This document shows, piece by piece, positions 16,694 through 25,897 of a DNA stretch of 47,080 nt (position 1 is its first letter; each line of letters starts with the position of its first letter). The translations under genes and the position numbers were made by a program. The notes below the pieces were generated by a model. The model did no database searches, had not been told where the DNA came from, and worked only from the letters and a program-made list of their open reading frames with translations. The stretch spans positions 1-47,080 of the forward strand of contig JAFECH010000003.1 of assembly GCA_018242255.1 (NCBI GenBank). Direction: 5' to 3'. This stretch comes from Pseudomonadota bacterium. Its GTDB lineage: Bacteria; Pseudomonadota; Alphaproteobacteria; Rhizobiales; Hyphomicrobiaceae.

Positions 16694-16722
16694 TTGACAG
16701 CGCCGCGACGATCAACCATGTT
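16694..16722 (+). promoter_or_regulatory. Promoter of topA
   Basis: Consensus -35 TTGACA (16694-16699), 17-bp spacer, -10 CATGTT (16717-16722). The predicted leader of about 75 bases ends at the topA ATG (16805). Confidence 0.6.
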
Positions 16723-16804
16723 CCCGGCCCGCCGGGCGGCTGAGATGAAGCCCGTCAATCCGCTGCAACTGCGGGTTTAACGGCGTGAGGAGCGAAATCG
16801 CCAG

Positions 16805-19597
16805 ATGAACGTCGTCATCGTCGAATCCGCCGCTAAGGCCAAGACGATCAATAAATATTTGGGTTCGGGTTACAAGGTCATCGCGTCCTACGGGCACGTG
16901 CGCGATCTGCCCCCCAAAGATGGCTCGGTCGAGCCGGATCATGATTTCAACATGCACTGGGAAGTCGATACGAAGTCCCAGAAAATCATGCGCGAAATCG
17001 CCGAAGCCGTGAAAAAGGCCGACAAGCTGATCCTGGCAACCGACCCCGATCGTGAAGGCGAAGCGATCTCCTGGCACATCCTGCAAATTCTCAATCAGAA
17101 GAAGGCGCTCGGCAAAAATACCGAGGTTGAGCGCGTAGCCTTCAACGCCATTACCAAGCAGTCGATCCTGGCCGCGCTGAAAGAGCCGCGGCAGATCGAT
17201 GAGCCTCTGGTCGACGCCTATCTCGCCCGCCGGGCACTGGATTATCTCGTTGGTTTTACGCTGTCGCCGGTCCTATGGCGCAAGCTTCCAGGCTCGCGCT
17301 CGGCTGGCCGCGTCCAATCGGTGGCGCTTCGTTTGGTTTGCGACCGCGAAGCCGAGATCGAGGCGTTCAAAACCGAAGAATACTGGACGATCGAAGCGCT
17401 CCTTTCGACCGCCAAGAATGAAGACGTCCGCTCGCGCCTCGTCGCCATTGACGGCACGGCGCTGAAGAAGCTCGATATTAAAGACGAAGCGACCGCGACC
17501 GCGATCCGCAAGGCGCTCATTGGCCAGGACTTCCGCATCGCGTCGGTCGAGAAGAAGGCGACGAAGCGCAATCCGTTTCCGCCGTTCACGACATCCACGC
17601 TGCAGATGGACGCCTCTCGCAAACTCGGCTTCTCGGCCAAGCAAACGATGCAGATTGCCCAGCGCCTCTACGAAGGCGTCGACATCGGCGGAGAGACGGT
17701 CGGCCTCATTACTTATATGCGAACCGACGGCGTCCAGATCGTACCAGAGGCCGTGAGCCAAATCCGCGACGTTATCTCGGCTGAGTACGGCAAAAACTAC
17801 ACGCCGTTCGCGCGCGAATACAAAACCAAGGCCAAGAACGCGCAGGAAGCGCACGAAGCGATCCGCCCGACCGATCCGCGGCGCAAGCCCGACCAGGTCC
17901 GCAAGCATCTCGAAAAGGATCAGGCCGCGCTTTACGACCTGATTTGGAAGCGCACCATCGCCAGCCAGATGGCAGCGGCCGACATCGAGCAGACAACGGC
18001 GGAAATCGAGGTCAAAGGTTCAGACGGCAAGGCCTATGGCTTGCGTGCCAACGGCTCGGTTCTGATGTTCGACGGCTTCCTCAAGGTCTACGAGGAAGGC
18101 CGCGATGACCGCGTCCGCACCATCGAAAAGGGCAAGGACGACACCTCCGACGAGGACGACGATAGCCGCCGTCTGCCGCCGCTCGCAGTCGGCGATCGCC
18201 TGAAAGACAAAGAGATCAGCGCCGACCAGCATTTCACGCAGCCGCCGCCGCGCTTCTCCGAAGCGACCCTGGTGAAGCGCATGGAAGAGCTCGGCATCGG
18301 CCGTCCGTCGACTTACGCATCGACCATGGCCGTTCTGGTTGACCGCGATTACGTTCGCATCGAAAAAAAGCGCCTGATCCCGGAAGACAAAGGCCGTCTT
18401 GTCATCGCGTTCCTCGAAAGCTTCTTCAAGCGCTACGTCGAATACGATTTCACCGCCGACCTCGAAGAAAAGCTCGACCTCATCTCGAACGACGAGCTGG
18501 AATACAAACAGGTGCTGCGCGACTTCTGGCGCGACTTCATGGCGGCCGTCGGCGAGATCAAGGATCTGCGCGTCGGCGACGTTCTTGAAGCACTGAATGA
18601 AATGCTCGGCCCGCACGTCTTCCCCGACAAGGGCGACGGCAGCGACCCGCGCCTATGTCCCAAGTGCGGTTCAGGGCGCCTCAGCCTGAAGATTTCCGGC
18701 AAGTATGGAGCCTTCATCGGCTGCGGAAATTACCCCGAGTGCAACTATACTCGTCAGCTGACGCAAAGCTCCGACGGCGACGCGGCGGCACTCGACGGCA
18801 AGATCCTCGGTTACAACGACGACGGCCTTGCTGTCACGATGAAGACCGGACGTTTCGGGCCTTACATCCAGCTCGGCGAGGCCGAAGGCGATGAAAAGCC
18901 CAAGCGCTCGAGCATCCCCAAAGGCATCGATGCCGCCACACTCGATTTCGAACGCGCGATGCAGCTCCTCTCGCTGCCACGCGACGTCGGCGAACATCCT
19001 GACGAAGGCGGCATGATTACAGCCGGCCTCGGCCGTTTTGGGCCATTCATCGTACATGAGAAGGACGGCGCGAAAACGTACGTCAACCTTGAAAGCCTGG
19101 AAGACGTCTTCACGATCGGCCTCAATCGCGCCGTCACGCTCATTGCTGAAAAGCGCGCAGGCGGCGGCAAGAGCCGCTTCCAGCGCAACGCACCGAAGGT
19201 CGTTAAAGACCTCGGCGTGCACCCGAGCGAAGGCGGAGCCGTGCAGGTGCTCGAAGGCCGTTACGGTCCCTACGTCACGCACAACAAGGTCAATGCCACG
19301 GTTCCCAAGGCGAAGAACCCGGCCGAGCTGACGATGGACGACGCGTTGGCGCTGATCGCAGAACGCATCGCGAATGGCGGCGGCAAGAAGGGCAAGCCCG
19401 CGCGCGGCTCCAAGGCGAAAGCCGCAAAGGAAGACAAGCCCGCTAAAGCGCCGAAAGCTGCAAAGGATGCCGCACCGAAAGCGGTAAAGAAGCCGGCCGC
19501 CGCGAAAGCCTCAGCGCCAAAAGCAGCCAAACCCCCGGCAAAGAAAACCGCGACAGAATCCGCTGGAACCAAAAAGCTCGCGAGGGCAAAAGCCTGA
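16805..19597 (+). CDS. topA: DNA topoisomerase I
   Basis: A 930-residue type IA topoisomerase that relaxes negative supercoils. TOPRIM domain: VIVESAAKAKTINKYLG and ATDPDREGEAISWH. Active-site Tyr304 lies in GLITYMRTDG. One four-cysteine zinc ribbon (CPKCGSG...CGNYPEC, about 617-640) is followed by further repeats of the KTGRFGPYIQLG type. The last 70 residues are a Lys/Ala/Pro-rich tail that likely binds DNA or RNA non-specifically, a common alphaproteobacterial feature. It is followed closely by rnr and preceded by its own promoter. Confidence 0.98.
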   Translation: MNVVIVESAAKAKTINKYLGSGYKVIASYGHVRDLPPKDGSVEPDHDFNMHWEVDTKSQKIMREIAEAVKKADKLILATDPDREGEAISWHILQILNQKKALGKNTEVERVAFNAITKQSILAALKEPRQIDEPLVDAYLARRALDYLVGFTLSPVLWRKLPGSRSAGRVQSVALRLVCDREAEIEAFKTEEYWTIEALLSTAKNEDVRSRLVAIDGTALKKLDIKDEATATAIRKALIGQDFRIASVEKKATKRNPFPPFTTSTLQMDASRKLGFSAKQTMQIAQRLYEGVDIGGETVGLITYMRTDGVQIVPEAVSQIRDVISAEYGKNYTPFAREYKTKAKNAQEAHEAIRPTDPRRKPDQVRKHLEKDQAALYDLIWKRTIASQMAAADIEQTTAEIEVKGSDGKAYGLRANGSVLMFDGFLKVYEEGRDDRVRTIEKGKDDTSDEDDDSRRLPPLAVGDRLKDKEISADQHFTQPPPRFSEATLVKRMEELGIGRPSTYASTMAVLVDRDYVRIEKKRLIPEDKGRLVIAFLESFFKRYVEYDFTADLEEKLDLISNDELEYKQVLRDFWRDFMAAVGEIKDLRVGDVLEALNEMLGPHVFPDKGDGSDPRLCPKCGSGRLSLKISGKYGAFIGCGNYPECNYTRQLTQSSDGDAAALDGKILGYNDDGLAVTMKTGRFGPYIQLGEAEGDEKPKRSSIPKGIDAATLDFERAMQLLSLPRDVGEHPDEGGMITAGLGRFGPFIVHEKDGAKTYVNLESLEDVFTIGLNRAVTLIAEKRAGGGKSRFQRNAPKVVKDLGVHPSEGGAVQVLEGRYGPYVTHNKVNATVPKAKNPAELTMDDALALIAERIANGGGKKGKPARGSKAKAAKEDKPAKAPKAAKDAAPKAVKKPAAAKASAPKAAKPPAKKTATESAGTKKLARAKA

Positions 19598-19620
19598 CCG
19601 CAAAACGACGAGGCGCAAAG

Positions 19621-21897
19621 GTGGCCCGCAAATCGAGCCCGGCGCGGGCTCCGGCAGACGGCGGTCTGCCGAGCAAGGAGCAAATTCTTGAGTTTCTCAA
19701 CTCTGCTACGGGCAAAGCCGGCAAGCGCGAGATCGCGCGAGCTTTCGGCGTCTCTGGCGGAGCAAAGATCGCACTAAAGCGCCTGCTCGCAGAAATGGCG
19801 GAAGAAGGCTCGGTCGCGGGCGACAAGAAACATTTGCGCGAAAAGGGCAAGCTGCCGCCCGTCACGACGCTCGAAGTCACCGGCCGTGACGACGACGGCG
19901 ACTTGATCGCCAAACCGCTGCAATGGGAAGAATCCGACGGCAAGCGACCGGTCGTCCGCGTTATCGCGACCCGCGACGGGCGGGAAGCCGAAATCGGCAT
20001 CGGCGATCACATTCTCGCCCGCCTGCAAAAGCTGCCACGCGGCAGCGGTCTCGCCACCTACGAAGCTACGCCGATCAAGAAGCTGCCGCGCGAAAAGCGC
20101 CGGCTGCTCGGTATCTTCCGCGCCTCAAAGCGCGGCGGAGGCACCATCGAACCAATCGACCGCAAGGAATTGAAGAGCTGGCCAATCCTACCCGATGACG
20201 TCGGCGGCGCCGAAGATGGCGACCTCGTGCGCTTCCAGCTCAATCGCCGCGGGCGCTTTGCGACACCACGCGCCGAGATCGTCGAAAGCCTCGGTAATCC
20301 AGACGATCAGCGCAAGATTTCGCTCATCGCCATTCACGCCCATGGCATCCCTGAAGATTTTCCCGAATCCGTCCTGCAAGAAAGCGAGACGCTCCCGCCA
20401 CCGAAGATGGACGGCCGCACGGATCTGAGGAACGTGCCGCTCCTGACGATCGACCCGATCGATGCCCGTGACCATGACGATGCGGTCCACGCGGAGCCCG
20501 ACTCCGATCCGAAAAATTCCGGCGGTTTCATCGTCACCGTTGCTATCGCCGACGTTGCCCATTACATCCGACCGGGATCGAAGCTCGACCGCGAAGCGCA
20601 ACTGCGCGGCAATTCGGTCTATTTTCCCGATCGCGTCGTGCCGATGCTCCCGGAGAAGATTTCAAACGATCTCTGTTCGTTACGCGAGCTTGAGGAACGC
20701 CCGTGCCTCGCGGTGCGAATGATCTTCGACAAGCACGGCGAGAAACGAAAGCACACGTTTCTTCGCGCCATGATGAAGTCGGCGGCGAAGCTCTCGTATC
20801 AGGAAGCACAAGCCGCCATCGACGGCGATCCGTCCGACAAATGCCAGCCGCTGATGGAGGGCGCATTGCTGCCGCTGTGGGCCGCCTATCGCGCTGTCTC
20901 CAAAGCCCGCGACAGTCGTGGCCCGCTCGACCTCGACCTGCCCGAGCGCAAAATCGTCCTCGACGAGCAAGGCAAGGTCGCGCGCGTTGTCACGCCGGAG
21001 CGGCTAGAAGCTCATCGCCTCATCGAAGAATTCATGATCCAGGCGAACGTCGCAGCCGCCGAGACGCTCGAAGAAAAGCGGCTTCCACTCGTCTATCGCG
21101 TCCACGACCAGCCGAGCCCGGAGAAGCTCAAAGGCTTGCGCGACTTCCTCGAAACGCTCGACATGAAAATCCCGCACGCGGGCGCGCTGAAGCCTGAAGC
21201 CTTCAATCGCGTTCTGGAGCAGGCGAAAGACCTGCCAGTGCCGGATCTCATCAGCGAGGTAATCCTGCGCTCGCAATCGCAAGCCGAATACAATCCGAAG
21301 AACATCGGCCACTTTGGCTTGAACCTCGTCCGCTATGCACACTTCACATCACCCATCCGCCGCTACGCCGACTTGATCGTCCACCGTGCGCTGATCCGTG
21401 CCTTGAACCTCGGCCACGACGGCTTGACTGATGACGAAATCCCCCGCCTCGCGAGCGTCGCCAAAGCCATCTCCGACACTGAGCGGCGCGCCATGTCCGC
21501 CGAGCGTGAAACGACCGACCGCCTGATCGCCGCTCACCTTGCCGATCGCATTGGCGTGACGTTCACGGCAAGGATCGCAGGCGTAACCCGTTCGGGTTTA
21601 TTCGTCCGTCTGAAGGATACCGGCGCCGACGGCTATATCCCCATCGGAAGCCTTGGAAACGATTACTATCACCACGTCGAAGCCGCGCACGCGCTGATCG
21701 GCGCCCGATCCGGTGAAGGCTATCGTTTGGGCGACACCGTTGAAGTCCGCCTGCTTGAGGCAATTCCCTCGGCGGGCGCCTTGCGCTTCGAAATGCTCAC
21801 AGAGCCTTCGGCCGGCAACTTCGGCTCGGGAAAACAGGTCCGGCGCCACACGGGCGGCAAACGAAAATTCGGAAAACTCCGAGGCCAACGGCGCTAA
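19621..21897 (+). CDS. rnr: Ribonuclease R
   Basis: A 758-residue 3'-to-5' exoribonuclease that degrades structured RNA. Order: N-terminal winged-helix region (about 20-75), cold-shock-like domains, catalytic RNB domain from about 240 with the acidic cluster IDPIDARDHDDAVHAE (about 278-293) and the YAHFTSPIRRYADL motif, then an S1 domain (about 640-720) and a short basic tail. The start is GTG 19621, 23 bases after topA, so the two are probably co-transcribed. Length is typical. Confidence 0.97.
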   Translation: MARKSSPARAPADGGLPSKEQILEFLNSATGKAGKREIARAFGVSGGAKIALKRLLAEMAEEGSVAGDKKHLREKGKLPPVTTLEVTGRDDDGDLIAKPLQWEESDGKRPVVRVIATRDGREAEIGIGDHILARLQKLPRGSGLATYEATPIKKLPREKRRLLGIFRASKRGGGTIEPIDRKELKSWPILPDDVGGAEDGDLVRFQLNRRGRFATPRAEIVESLGNPDDQRKISLIAIHAHGIPEDFPESVLQESETLPPPKMDGRTDLRNVPLLTIDPIDARDHDDAVHAEPDSDPKNSGGFIVTVAIADVAHYIRPGSKLDREAQLRGNSVYFPDRVVPMLPEKISNDLCSLRELEERPCLAVRMIFDKHGEKRKHTFLRAMMKSAAKLSYQEAQAAIDGDPSDKCQPLMEGALLPLWAAYRAVSKARDSRGPLDLDLPERKIVLDEQGKVARVVTPERLEAHRLIEEFMIQANVAAAETLEEKRLPLVYRVHDQPSPEKLKGLRDFLETLDMKIPHAGALKPEAFNRVLEQAKDLPVPDLISEVILRSQSQAEYNPKNIGHFGLNLVRYAHFTSPIRRYADLIVHRALIRALNLGHDGLTDDEIPRLASVAKAISDTERRAMSAERETTDRLIAAHLADRIGVTFTARIAGVTRSGLFVRLKDTGADGYIPIGSLGNDYYHHVEAAHALIGARSGEGYRLGDTVEVRLLEAIPSAGALRFEMLTEPSAGNFGSGKQVRRHTGGKRKFGKLRGQRR

Positions 21898-21952
21898 CAG
21901 CGGATCAAGTAGCCACCTTGACCTCAGCGTTGGAAAACCCCATCACCTAACC

Positions 21953-22411
21953 ATGGCCAACACAGCCGATAAAACTTCCGATGCCGATAGCCATGCAGAT
22001 CGCAATCCGTGGCAAGCGGTGAGGCGCGGCTGGAGCGAGCGCTGCCCATGCTGTGGCAGTGGTCGGATCTACGGTAAATATCTCAAAGTCAACGATGTCT
22101 GCTCCGATTGCGGCACCGAGCTTTTCCATCAGCGCGCCGACGATGCCCCGCCCTACTTCGTCATGACGATCACCGCGCACGTCATCGTGGCAGGCATTCT
22201 GATCACCGAACAACTCTATTCGCCGCCCACCTGGGTGCAGCTTTCAATCTGGATGCCGGCGCTGGTCATACTCAGCCTCTGGCTGCTGCCGCGCGTCAAA
22301 GGCGCGTTGATCGGGTATCAATGGGCGCTGCGCATGCATGGGTTCGGCGACCCGAGCCTCGACGAGCCGGAGAACTGGCCACCGCCTCCGGCCGAGACGG
22401 GCACACGGTAA
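21953..22411 (+). CDS. DUF983 membrane protein
   Basis: A 152-residue protein of the DUF983 family. The N-terminal half carries a zinc ribbon with two CxxC pairs (CPCCGSG and CSDCGTE), then FHQRADDAPPYFVM, and two transmembrane helices (ITAHVIVAGILITEQL and WMPALVILSLWLLPRVKG). Function is unknown. ATG 21953 is the family start; a longer frame overlaps rnr. Its place between rnr and a Nudix gene is a common alphaproteobacterial arrangement. Confidence 0.9.
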   Translation: MANTADKTSDADSHADRNPWQAVRRGWSERCPCCGSGRIYGKYLKVNDVCSDCGTELFHQRADDAPPYFVMTITAHVIVAGILITEQLYSPPTWVQLSIWMPALVILSLWLLPRVKGALIGYQWALRMHGFGDPSLDEPENWPPPPAETGTR

Positions 22412-22421
22412 CGAGCCGTCA

Positions 22422-23126
22422 ATGTCCGGGGGGCCTCTAGAAAATTCAATATCCGAAGTTCCTATTCGCGACGCCGCGTGCCTGCTCGTTGCCGACCTCA
22501 GCGGCGCCGAACCCAAACTGCTGATGGGACGCCGTCACGCCGATCAGGTCTTCTTGCCCAACAAGTGGGTCTTCCCCGGCGGCCGCGTAGAAGACGACGA
22601 TCGCCATTTCGCGAAGCAGTTCGCGGGACAATTCTCGCCCGCTGATCTGGCAGATGAAATAAAACCTTTTGCGCTCGCAGGCATTCGCGAACTTTTCGAG
22701 GAGACAGGACTGCTGATCGGCGGAAAAGGCCCAACACCCGCAGGCTTGCCCGCATGGGCGTTGTTCGCCACTTCGGGGTACGCGCCTACTCCTGTGAATC
22801 TGTTTCCCTTTGCGCGCGCAATAACGCCGCCTGGCCGTGTGCGCCGCTACGACACCTGGTTCTTCCTTACAAGTTCCGGAGCAATATCTGCTGATCGCTT
22901 TGCAACGGACGATGAGCTGCTCGATCTCGGATGGTTTACGCTGTCGGAAGCAGCTGCACTCGATCTGCCGAACATCACAAGACTGGTGCTTAACGACGTT
23001 ACCGAACGTCTCGAAGTTAAACACGCGTTTTGCAACGTCGCCGAACACCTGCCGTTCTACTATTCCGCGGGCTTATCCTTCCACCGCGACCTGATATCGT
23101 GTAAAGTCGCACCTCCGATGCCTTGA
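22422..23126 (+). CDS. Nudix hydrolase with an insertion in the Nudix box
   Basis: A 234-residue Nudix-fold protein. The box begins FPGGRVEDD (51-59) and continues [11 protein letters not shown] (89-99). In a standard box the first Gly and the Arg of RE are 14 residues apart; here Gly54 and Arg89 are 35 apart, so about 20 residues are inserted. An insertion in this place is described for NUDT19-like acyl-CoA diphosphatases, so a CoA-type substrate is possible. ATG 22422 is used; it starts ten bases after the DUF983 gene. The rpmG -35 overlaps its stop codon. Confidence 0.85.
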   Translation: MSGGPLENSISEVPIRDAACLLVADLSGAEPKLLMGRRHADQVFLPNKWVFPGGRVEDDDRHFAKQFAGQFSPADLADEIKPFALAGIRELFEETGLLIGGKGPTPAGLPAWALFATSGYAPTPVNLFPFARAITPPGRVRRYDTWFFLTSSGAISADRFATDDELLDLGWFTLSEAAALDLPNITRLVLNDVTERLEVKHAFCNVAEHLPFYYSAGLSFHRDLISCKVAPPMP

Positions 23127-23150
23127 CACGGCAAAGTTGGCGCGTATGTT
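23123..23150 (+). promoter_or_regulatory. Promoter of rpmG
   Basis: Consensus -35 TTGACA (23123-23128), 16-bp spacer, -10 TATGTT (23145-23150). The -35 contains the TGA stop codon of the Nudix gene. The predicted leader is about 45 bases. Confidence 0.65.
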
Positions 23151-23202
23151 GCGCGCTTCCTGGCCAAGGTTTCTTGGCATTTTTCACTTAAGGCCACGAT
23201 CC

Positions 23203-23370
23203 ATGGCAAAGCCAGTCACACAGAAAATCAAATTGTTGTCGTCTGCCGGCACCGGCTTCTTCTACGTCACGAAGAAAAACCCGCGCACGGCTACCGAAAA
23301 GCTTGTTTTCAAGAAGTACGATCCCGTTGCGCGCAAGCACGTGGAATTCAAAGAAACAAAAATTAAATAA
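23203..23370 (+). CDS. rpmG: 50S ribosomal protein L33
   Basis: A 55-residue L33 ([20 protein letters not shown]) with the family core [10 protein letters not shown] and [15 protein letters not shown]. It lacks the zinc-binding CxxC pairs, so it is the zinc-independent (C-minus) form, usual for this group. It has its own consensus promoter. In Caulobacter rpmG also lies beside the divK-pleD operon. Confidence 0.97.
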   Translation: MAKPVTQKIKLLSSAGTGFFYVTKKNPRTATEKLVFKKYDPVARKHVEFKETKIK

Positions 23371-23827
23371 ACCGTGCTGTTGCTCGGCCGCCTAAGGCTG
23401 AACTTGACGGAAATCAATAGAGTTGAGGAAGCTCTGGCTGTTGATGTGGCCAGGGCTTAAAGCAAACTCGGCAGCGGGGTAAATCGTTCCGAGACAGCTT
23501 CGCAACCCTGGCCACGACCGGGCGAGGTTCAAAGAGGGCGTTGTTCCCCACCCAGCTTCGCGATCGATCCTCCGCAACCGTTCGAGGAGGCCACTCGTGT
23601 GGTCGCTTGGTTCGATCATACCCACTCTACCAGGCTATGCGGCGGGCCCGATAGCGCGGGATTCGTGATCGCCAACTCACAGCTAATGCCCGCAAGGTTG
23701 ACGTTAAACGCGCAAGAATTCCTGTGTATCCCCACTTAGACGCGTAGATTGGTGCCAGATTACGACGCGGAAAGCAACTACTGCTTTACTGTGTCGTCCG
23801 CGCTACGATTCATCGAGGTGTGGCTTT
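23371..23827. other. Non-coding stretch after rpmG
   Basis: Apart from a hairpin near rpmG, I see no supported feature. A minus-strand frame at 23392-23625 (77 codons) has a low-information product, no ribosome-binding site that I can see and no recognisable relatives; it may be a chance frame. The region could hold a small RNA or the remains of a decayed gene. Confidence 0.3.
23429..23458 (+). terminator. Hairpin downstream of rpmG
   Basis: AAGCTCTGGC (23429-23438) and GCCAGGGCTT (23449-23458) form a ten-pair stem with one G-U pair and a ten-base loop, about 60 bases after the rpmG stop. There is no T-tract after it. Probable 3'-end structure of the rpmG message; intrinsic termination is not certain. 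Confidence 0.4.
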
Positions 23828-23929
23828 ATGCCATTTGCGACCAAAAAATTAAAAAAGCTTCGCAATTTCCGCAAGTTAGACGACGATCGCGCCGTTCTCG
23901 CAACGCAGCTTGCCCCGGAAGCCACGTGA
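23828..23929 (+). CDS. Possible 33-residue basic peptide
   Basis: Short frame beginning MPFATKKLKKLRNFRKL, then an acidic DDD turn and a short C-terminal helix (RAVLATQLAPEA). A good GAGGTG ribosome-binding site lies eight bases before the ATG. The N-terminal half is strongly basic and could bind nucleic acid or membranes. It ends 20 bases before the convergent pleD stop. The evidence is one ribosome-binding site plus a non-random composition, so it may be chance. Confidence 0.3.
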   Translation: MPFATKKLKKLRNFRKLDDDRAVLATQLAPEAT

Positions 23930-23948
23930 CTTGCGCCAAAAGTCTCAT

Positions 23949-25319
23949 TCAGGCGGCATCGACCACGACGCGATTTCGGCCGCGTCTCTTGGCGGCATAG
24001 AGTGCACTATCAGCACGCTTGAACATCGTCTCCGGAGTATCGTCCGCAGTCTCCAGCGTGCCGATCCCGACGCTCGCCGTCACGCGGATGTTCTGCCCCT
24101 CTCCGATCCGAAACTCATCGGACGCTACACACGCACGCAGCCGCTCCCCGACCTGATAGGCATGGGTTAGATCGGTGTCCGGCATAATGATGACGAACTC
24201 TTCGCCCCCGAACCGGCAGGCAAGATCGATCCCGCGCGTATTGCGCCGCAAGCGCACGGAAAACTCTCTGAGCACTTCATCGCCGACATCATGACCGTAA
24301 GTATCATTGACGTTTTTAAAGTGATCGATGTCGGCAACCAGCATCGACAGGCTGCGGCCAGTCCGAACTGCTTCAGAAACGAGCGTTCGCAAATGGCCTT
24401 CCATGTAGCGTCGGTTGTGCAACCCCGTGAGCGAATCGGTAATCGACAGCTCGACGCTTTCCGCGAGCCGATGGCGAAGAAAATCGGAATGCCGCTTCCG
24501 CTTGATCTGTGTTTTGACACGCGCCAGCAGCTCATGGCGATCGATCGGACGCATCAGATAGTCGTTAACGCCCATATCAAGGCCGCGCAGCAGGCGCGCC
24601 TCGTCGCCAGGCTCGACAAGCATGATGACCGGCAAATGCCGCGTGCGTTCGAGCGACCTGACCTGAGAGCAAAGCCGCAATCCGTCCGAGCCACTCAGTG
24701 AAAGGCTGACGATGAGCAGATCGAACCCGCCCTCAGCGAGCCGAACGAGCGCTGTTTGAGCATCTCGTTCGAGATGGGCGTCGTTTGCACGCGACAACAC
24801 CTCGAGCAGACGCGTCGCCGAACGCTCGTGATCGTCGACGAGCATCACGCGTCCCGTCCGCGCCGTCAGCGCGCGCGCGAGCGAGCCGTCGTCGGGAATG
24901 CCCATGGTTCTGCCCGTCGATGCGCGCATCATCATTTCGTCATTCAGCATCTTGAGACGCGCAAGGTTCCTGACGCGTGTCACGAGCGCGATGTCATCGA
25001 CCGGCTTGGTGAGGAAATCGTCGGCGCCGCTTTCCAGCCCAAGAACCTTATCGGATGGCTGATCGAGGGCCGTAACCATGACGACCGGTATGTGGTGCGT
25101 GAGATGACTGCCTTTGATGCGTCGGCACGTTTCGAAGCCATCCATACCCGGCATCATGACATCGAGAAGCACGACGTCGACGCTCTCCTGCTCAAGGATG
25201 TCGAGCGCCTGTTGTCCGCTGTTTGCCGTGACAACTTCGAAATATTCCGCCTGAAGCCTCGCCTCGAGAAGCTTCACGTTGGCCAGAATGTCATCGACGA
25301 CTAGAACACGAGCGGTCAT
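23949..25319 (-). CDS. pleD: PleD-type response regulator / diguanylate cyclase
   Basis: A 456-residue protein with domain order REC-REC-GGDEF, as in Caulobacter PleD. The first receiver has phospho-acceptor Asp53 with acidic pair Asp9-Asp10. The second receiver is degenerate (adaptor for dimerisation). The catalytic GGEEF is at 371-375, and the product-inhibition site RxxD (RGID) lies five residues before it, so c-di-GMP feedback should work. It makes c-di-GMP, which controls the motile-to-sessile switch. It follows divK by 24 bases in the same operon. Confidence 0.97.
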   Translation of the reverse strand: MTARVLVVDDILANVKLLEARLQAEYFEVVTANSGQQALDILEQESVDVVLLDVMMPGMDGFETCRRIKGSHLTHHIPVVMVTALDQPSDKVLGLESGADDFLTKPVDDIALVTRVRNLARLKMLNDEMMMRASTGRTMGIPDDGSLARALTARTGRVMLVDDHERSATRLLEVLSRANDAHLERDAQTALVRLAEGGFDLLIVSLSLSGSDGLRLCSQVRSLERTRHLPVIMLVEPGDEARLLRGLDMGVNDYLMRPIDRHELLARVKTQIKRKRHSDFLRHRLAESVELSITDSLTGLHNRRYMEGHLRTLVSEAVRTGRSLSMLVADIDHFKNVNDTYGHDVGDEVLREFSVRLRRNTRGIDLACRFGGEEFVIIMPDTDLTHAYQVGERLRACVASDEFRIGEGQNIRVTASVGIGTLETADDTPETMFKRADSALYAAKRRGRNRVVVDAA

Positions 25320-25343
25320 GGGCTGAAAAATCTTTGAACGATA

Positions 25344-25778
25344 CTAAGCCTTCGATGCACCGATAAATTTCCGGACGGTTTCGAGGAAGGACGTTACGGA
25401 AATCGGTTTCGAGATATACGCTTCGCAACCGCCCGAACGGATACGTTCTTCATCGCCTTTCATCGCGAAGGCCGTAACCGCGACAATGGGGATTCGGCAA
25501 AGTGCGTCGTCGTCCTTCAGCCAGCGCGTGACTTCCAGCCCGGACACTTCCGGCAGCTGGATGTCCATCAGGATGAGGTCTGGGCGATGCTTGCGCGCGA
25601 GTTCGAGAGCCTCGAAACCGTTCCGCGTCTGAATTGTCTGATAACCATGCGCGACAAGGAGATCATTGAAGAGCTTCATGTTGAGCTCGTTGTCTTCAAC
25701 GATCAGGACCGACTGCGCACCGAGCCGTGGCTCGGGCGAACGACGCTCGACGCTCATTCCCGTTTCCTGATACGTCAT
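25344..25778 (-). CDS. divK: Single-domain response regulator DivK
   Basis: A single receiver domain (144 residues from the first ATG). The core [18 protein letters not shown], phospho-acceptor Asp in [10 protein letters not shown] and the Lys in YISKPIS are typical of DivK, which controls the CtrA phosphorelay through the DivJ/PleC and DivL/CckA kinases. The first ATG is at 25778; ATG 25757 (MSVERRS) has a better GGAAACGGGA site and may be the true start. First gene of the divK-pleD operon. A CtrA-like box lies about 80 bp upstream. Confidence 0.95.
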   Translation of the reverse strand: MTYQETGMSVERRSPEPRLGAQSVLIVEDNELNMKLFNDLLVAHGYQTIQTRNGFEALELARKHRPDLILMDIQLPEVSGLEVTRWLKDDDALCRIPIVAVTAFAMKGDEERIRSGGCEAYISKPISVTSFLETVRKFIGASKA

Positions 25779-25856
25779 AGCAACCGCCTAGGCTCCTTGC
25801 GGCCGTTGTGCACCGATTCTCGGTTGAATTGGCGCTCGACTTTGCCCCTGAAAGCG

Positions 25857-25871
25857 GTAACCAACAGTTAA
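25857..25871. promoter_or_regulatory. CtrA-like box between divK and the DUF3572 gene
   Basis: On the minus strand the sequence reads TTAA-CTGTTGG-TTAC, matching the CtrA consensus TTAA-N7-TTAA at seven of eight fixed bases. A TAACCAT half-site lies at 25891-25897, directly before the DUF3572 start codon. Caulobacter divK is under CtrA control, so the location fits known biology. Binding here is inferred. Confidence 0.5.
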
Positions 25872-25897
25872 CGACACCTCGACGTTTAGGTAACCAT

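Noticed and set aside
23392-23625. Minus-strand 77-codon frame after rpmG
   Set aside because: No ribosome-binding site that I can see and no recognisable sequence pattern; kept only as a possibility in the description of the non-coding stretch.
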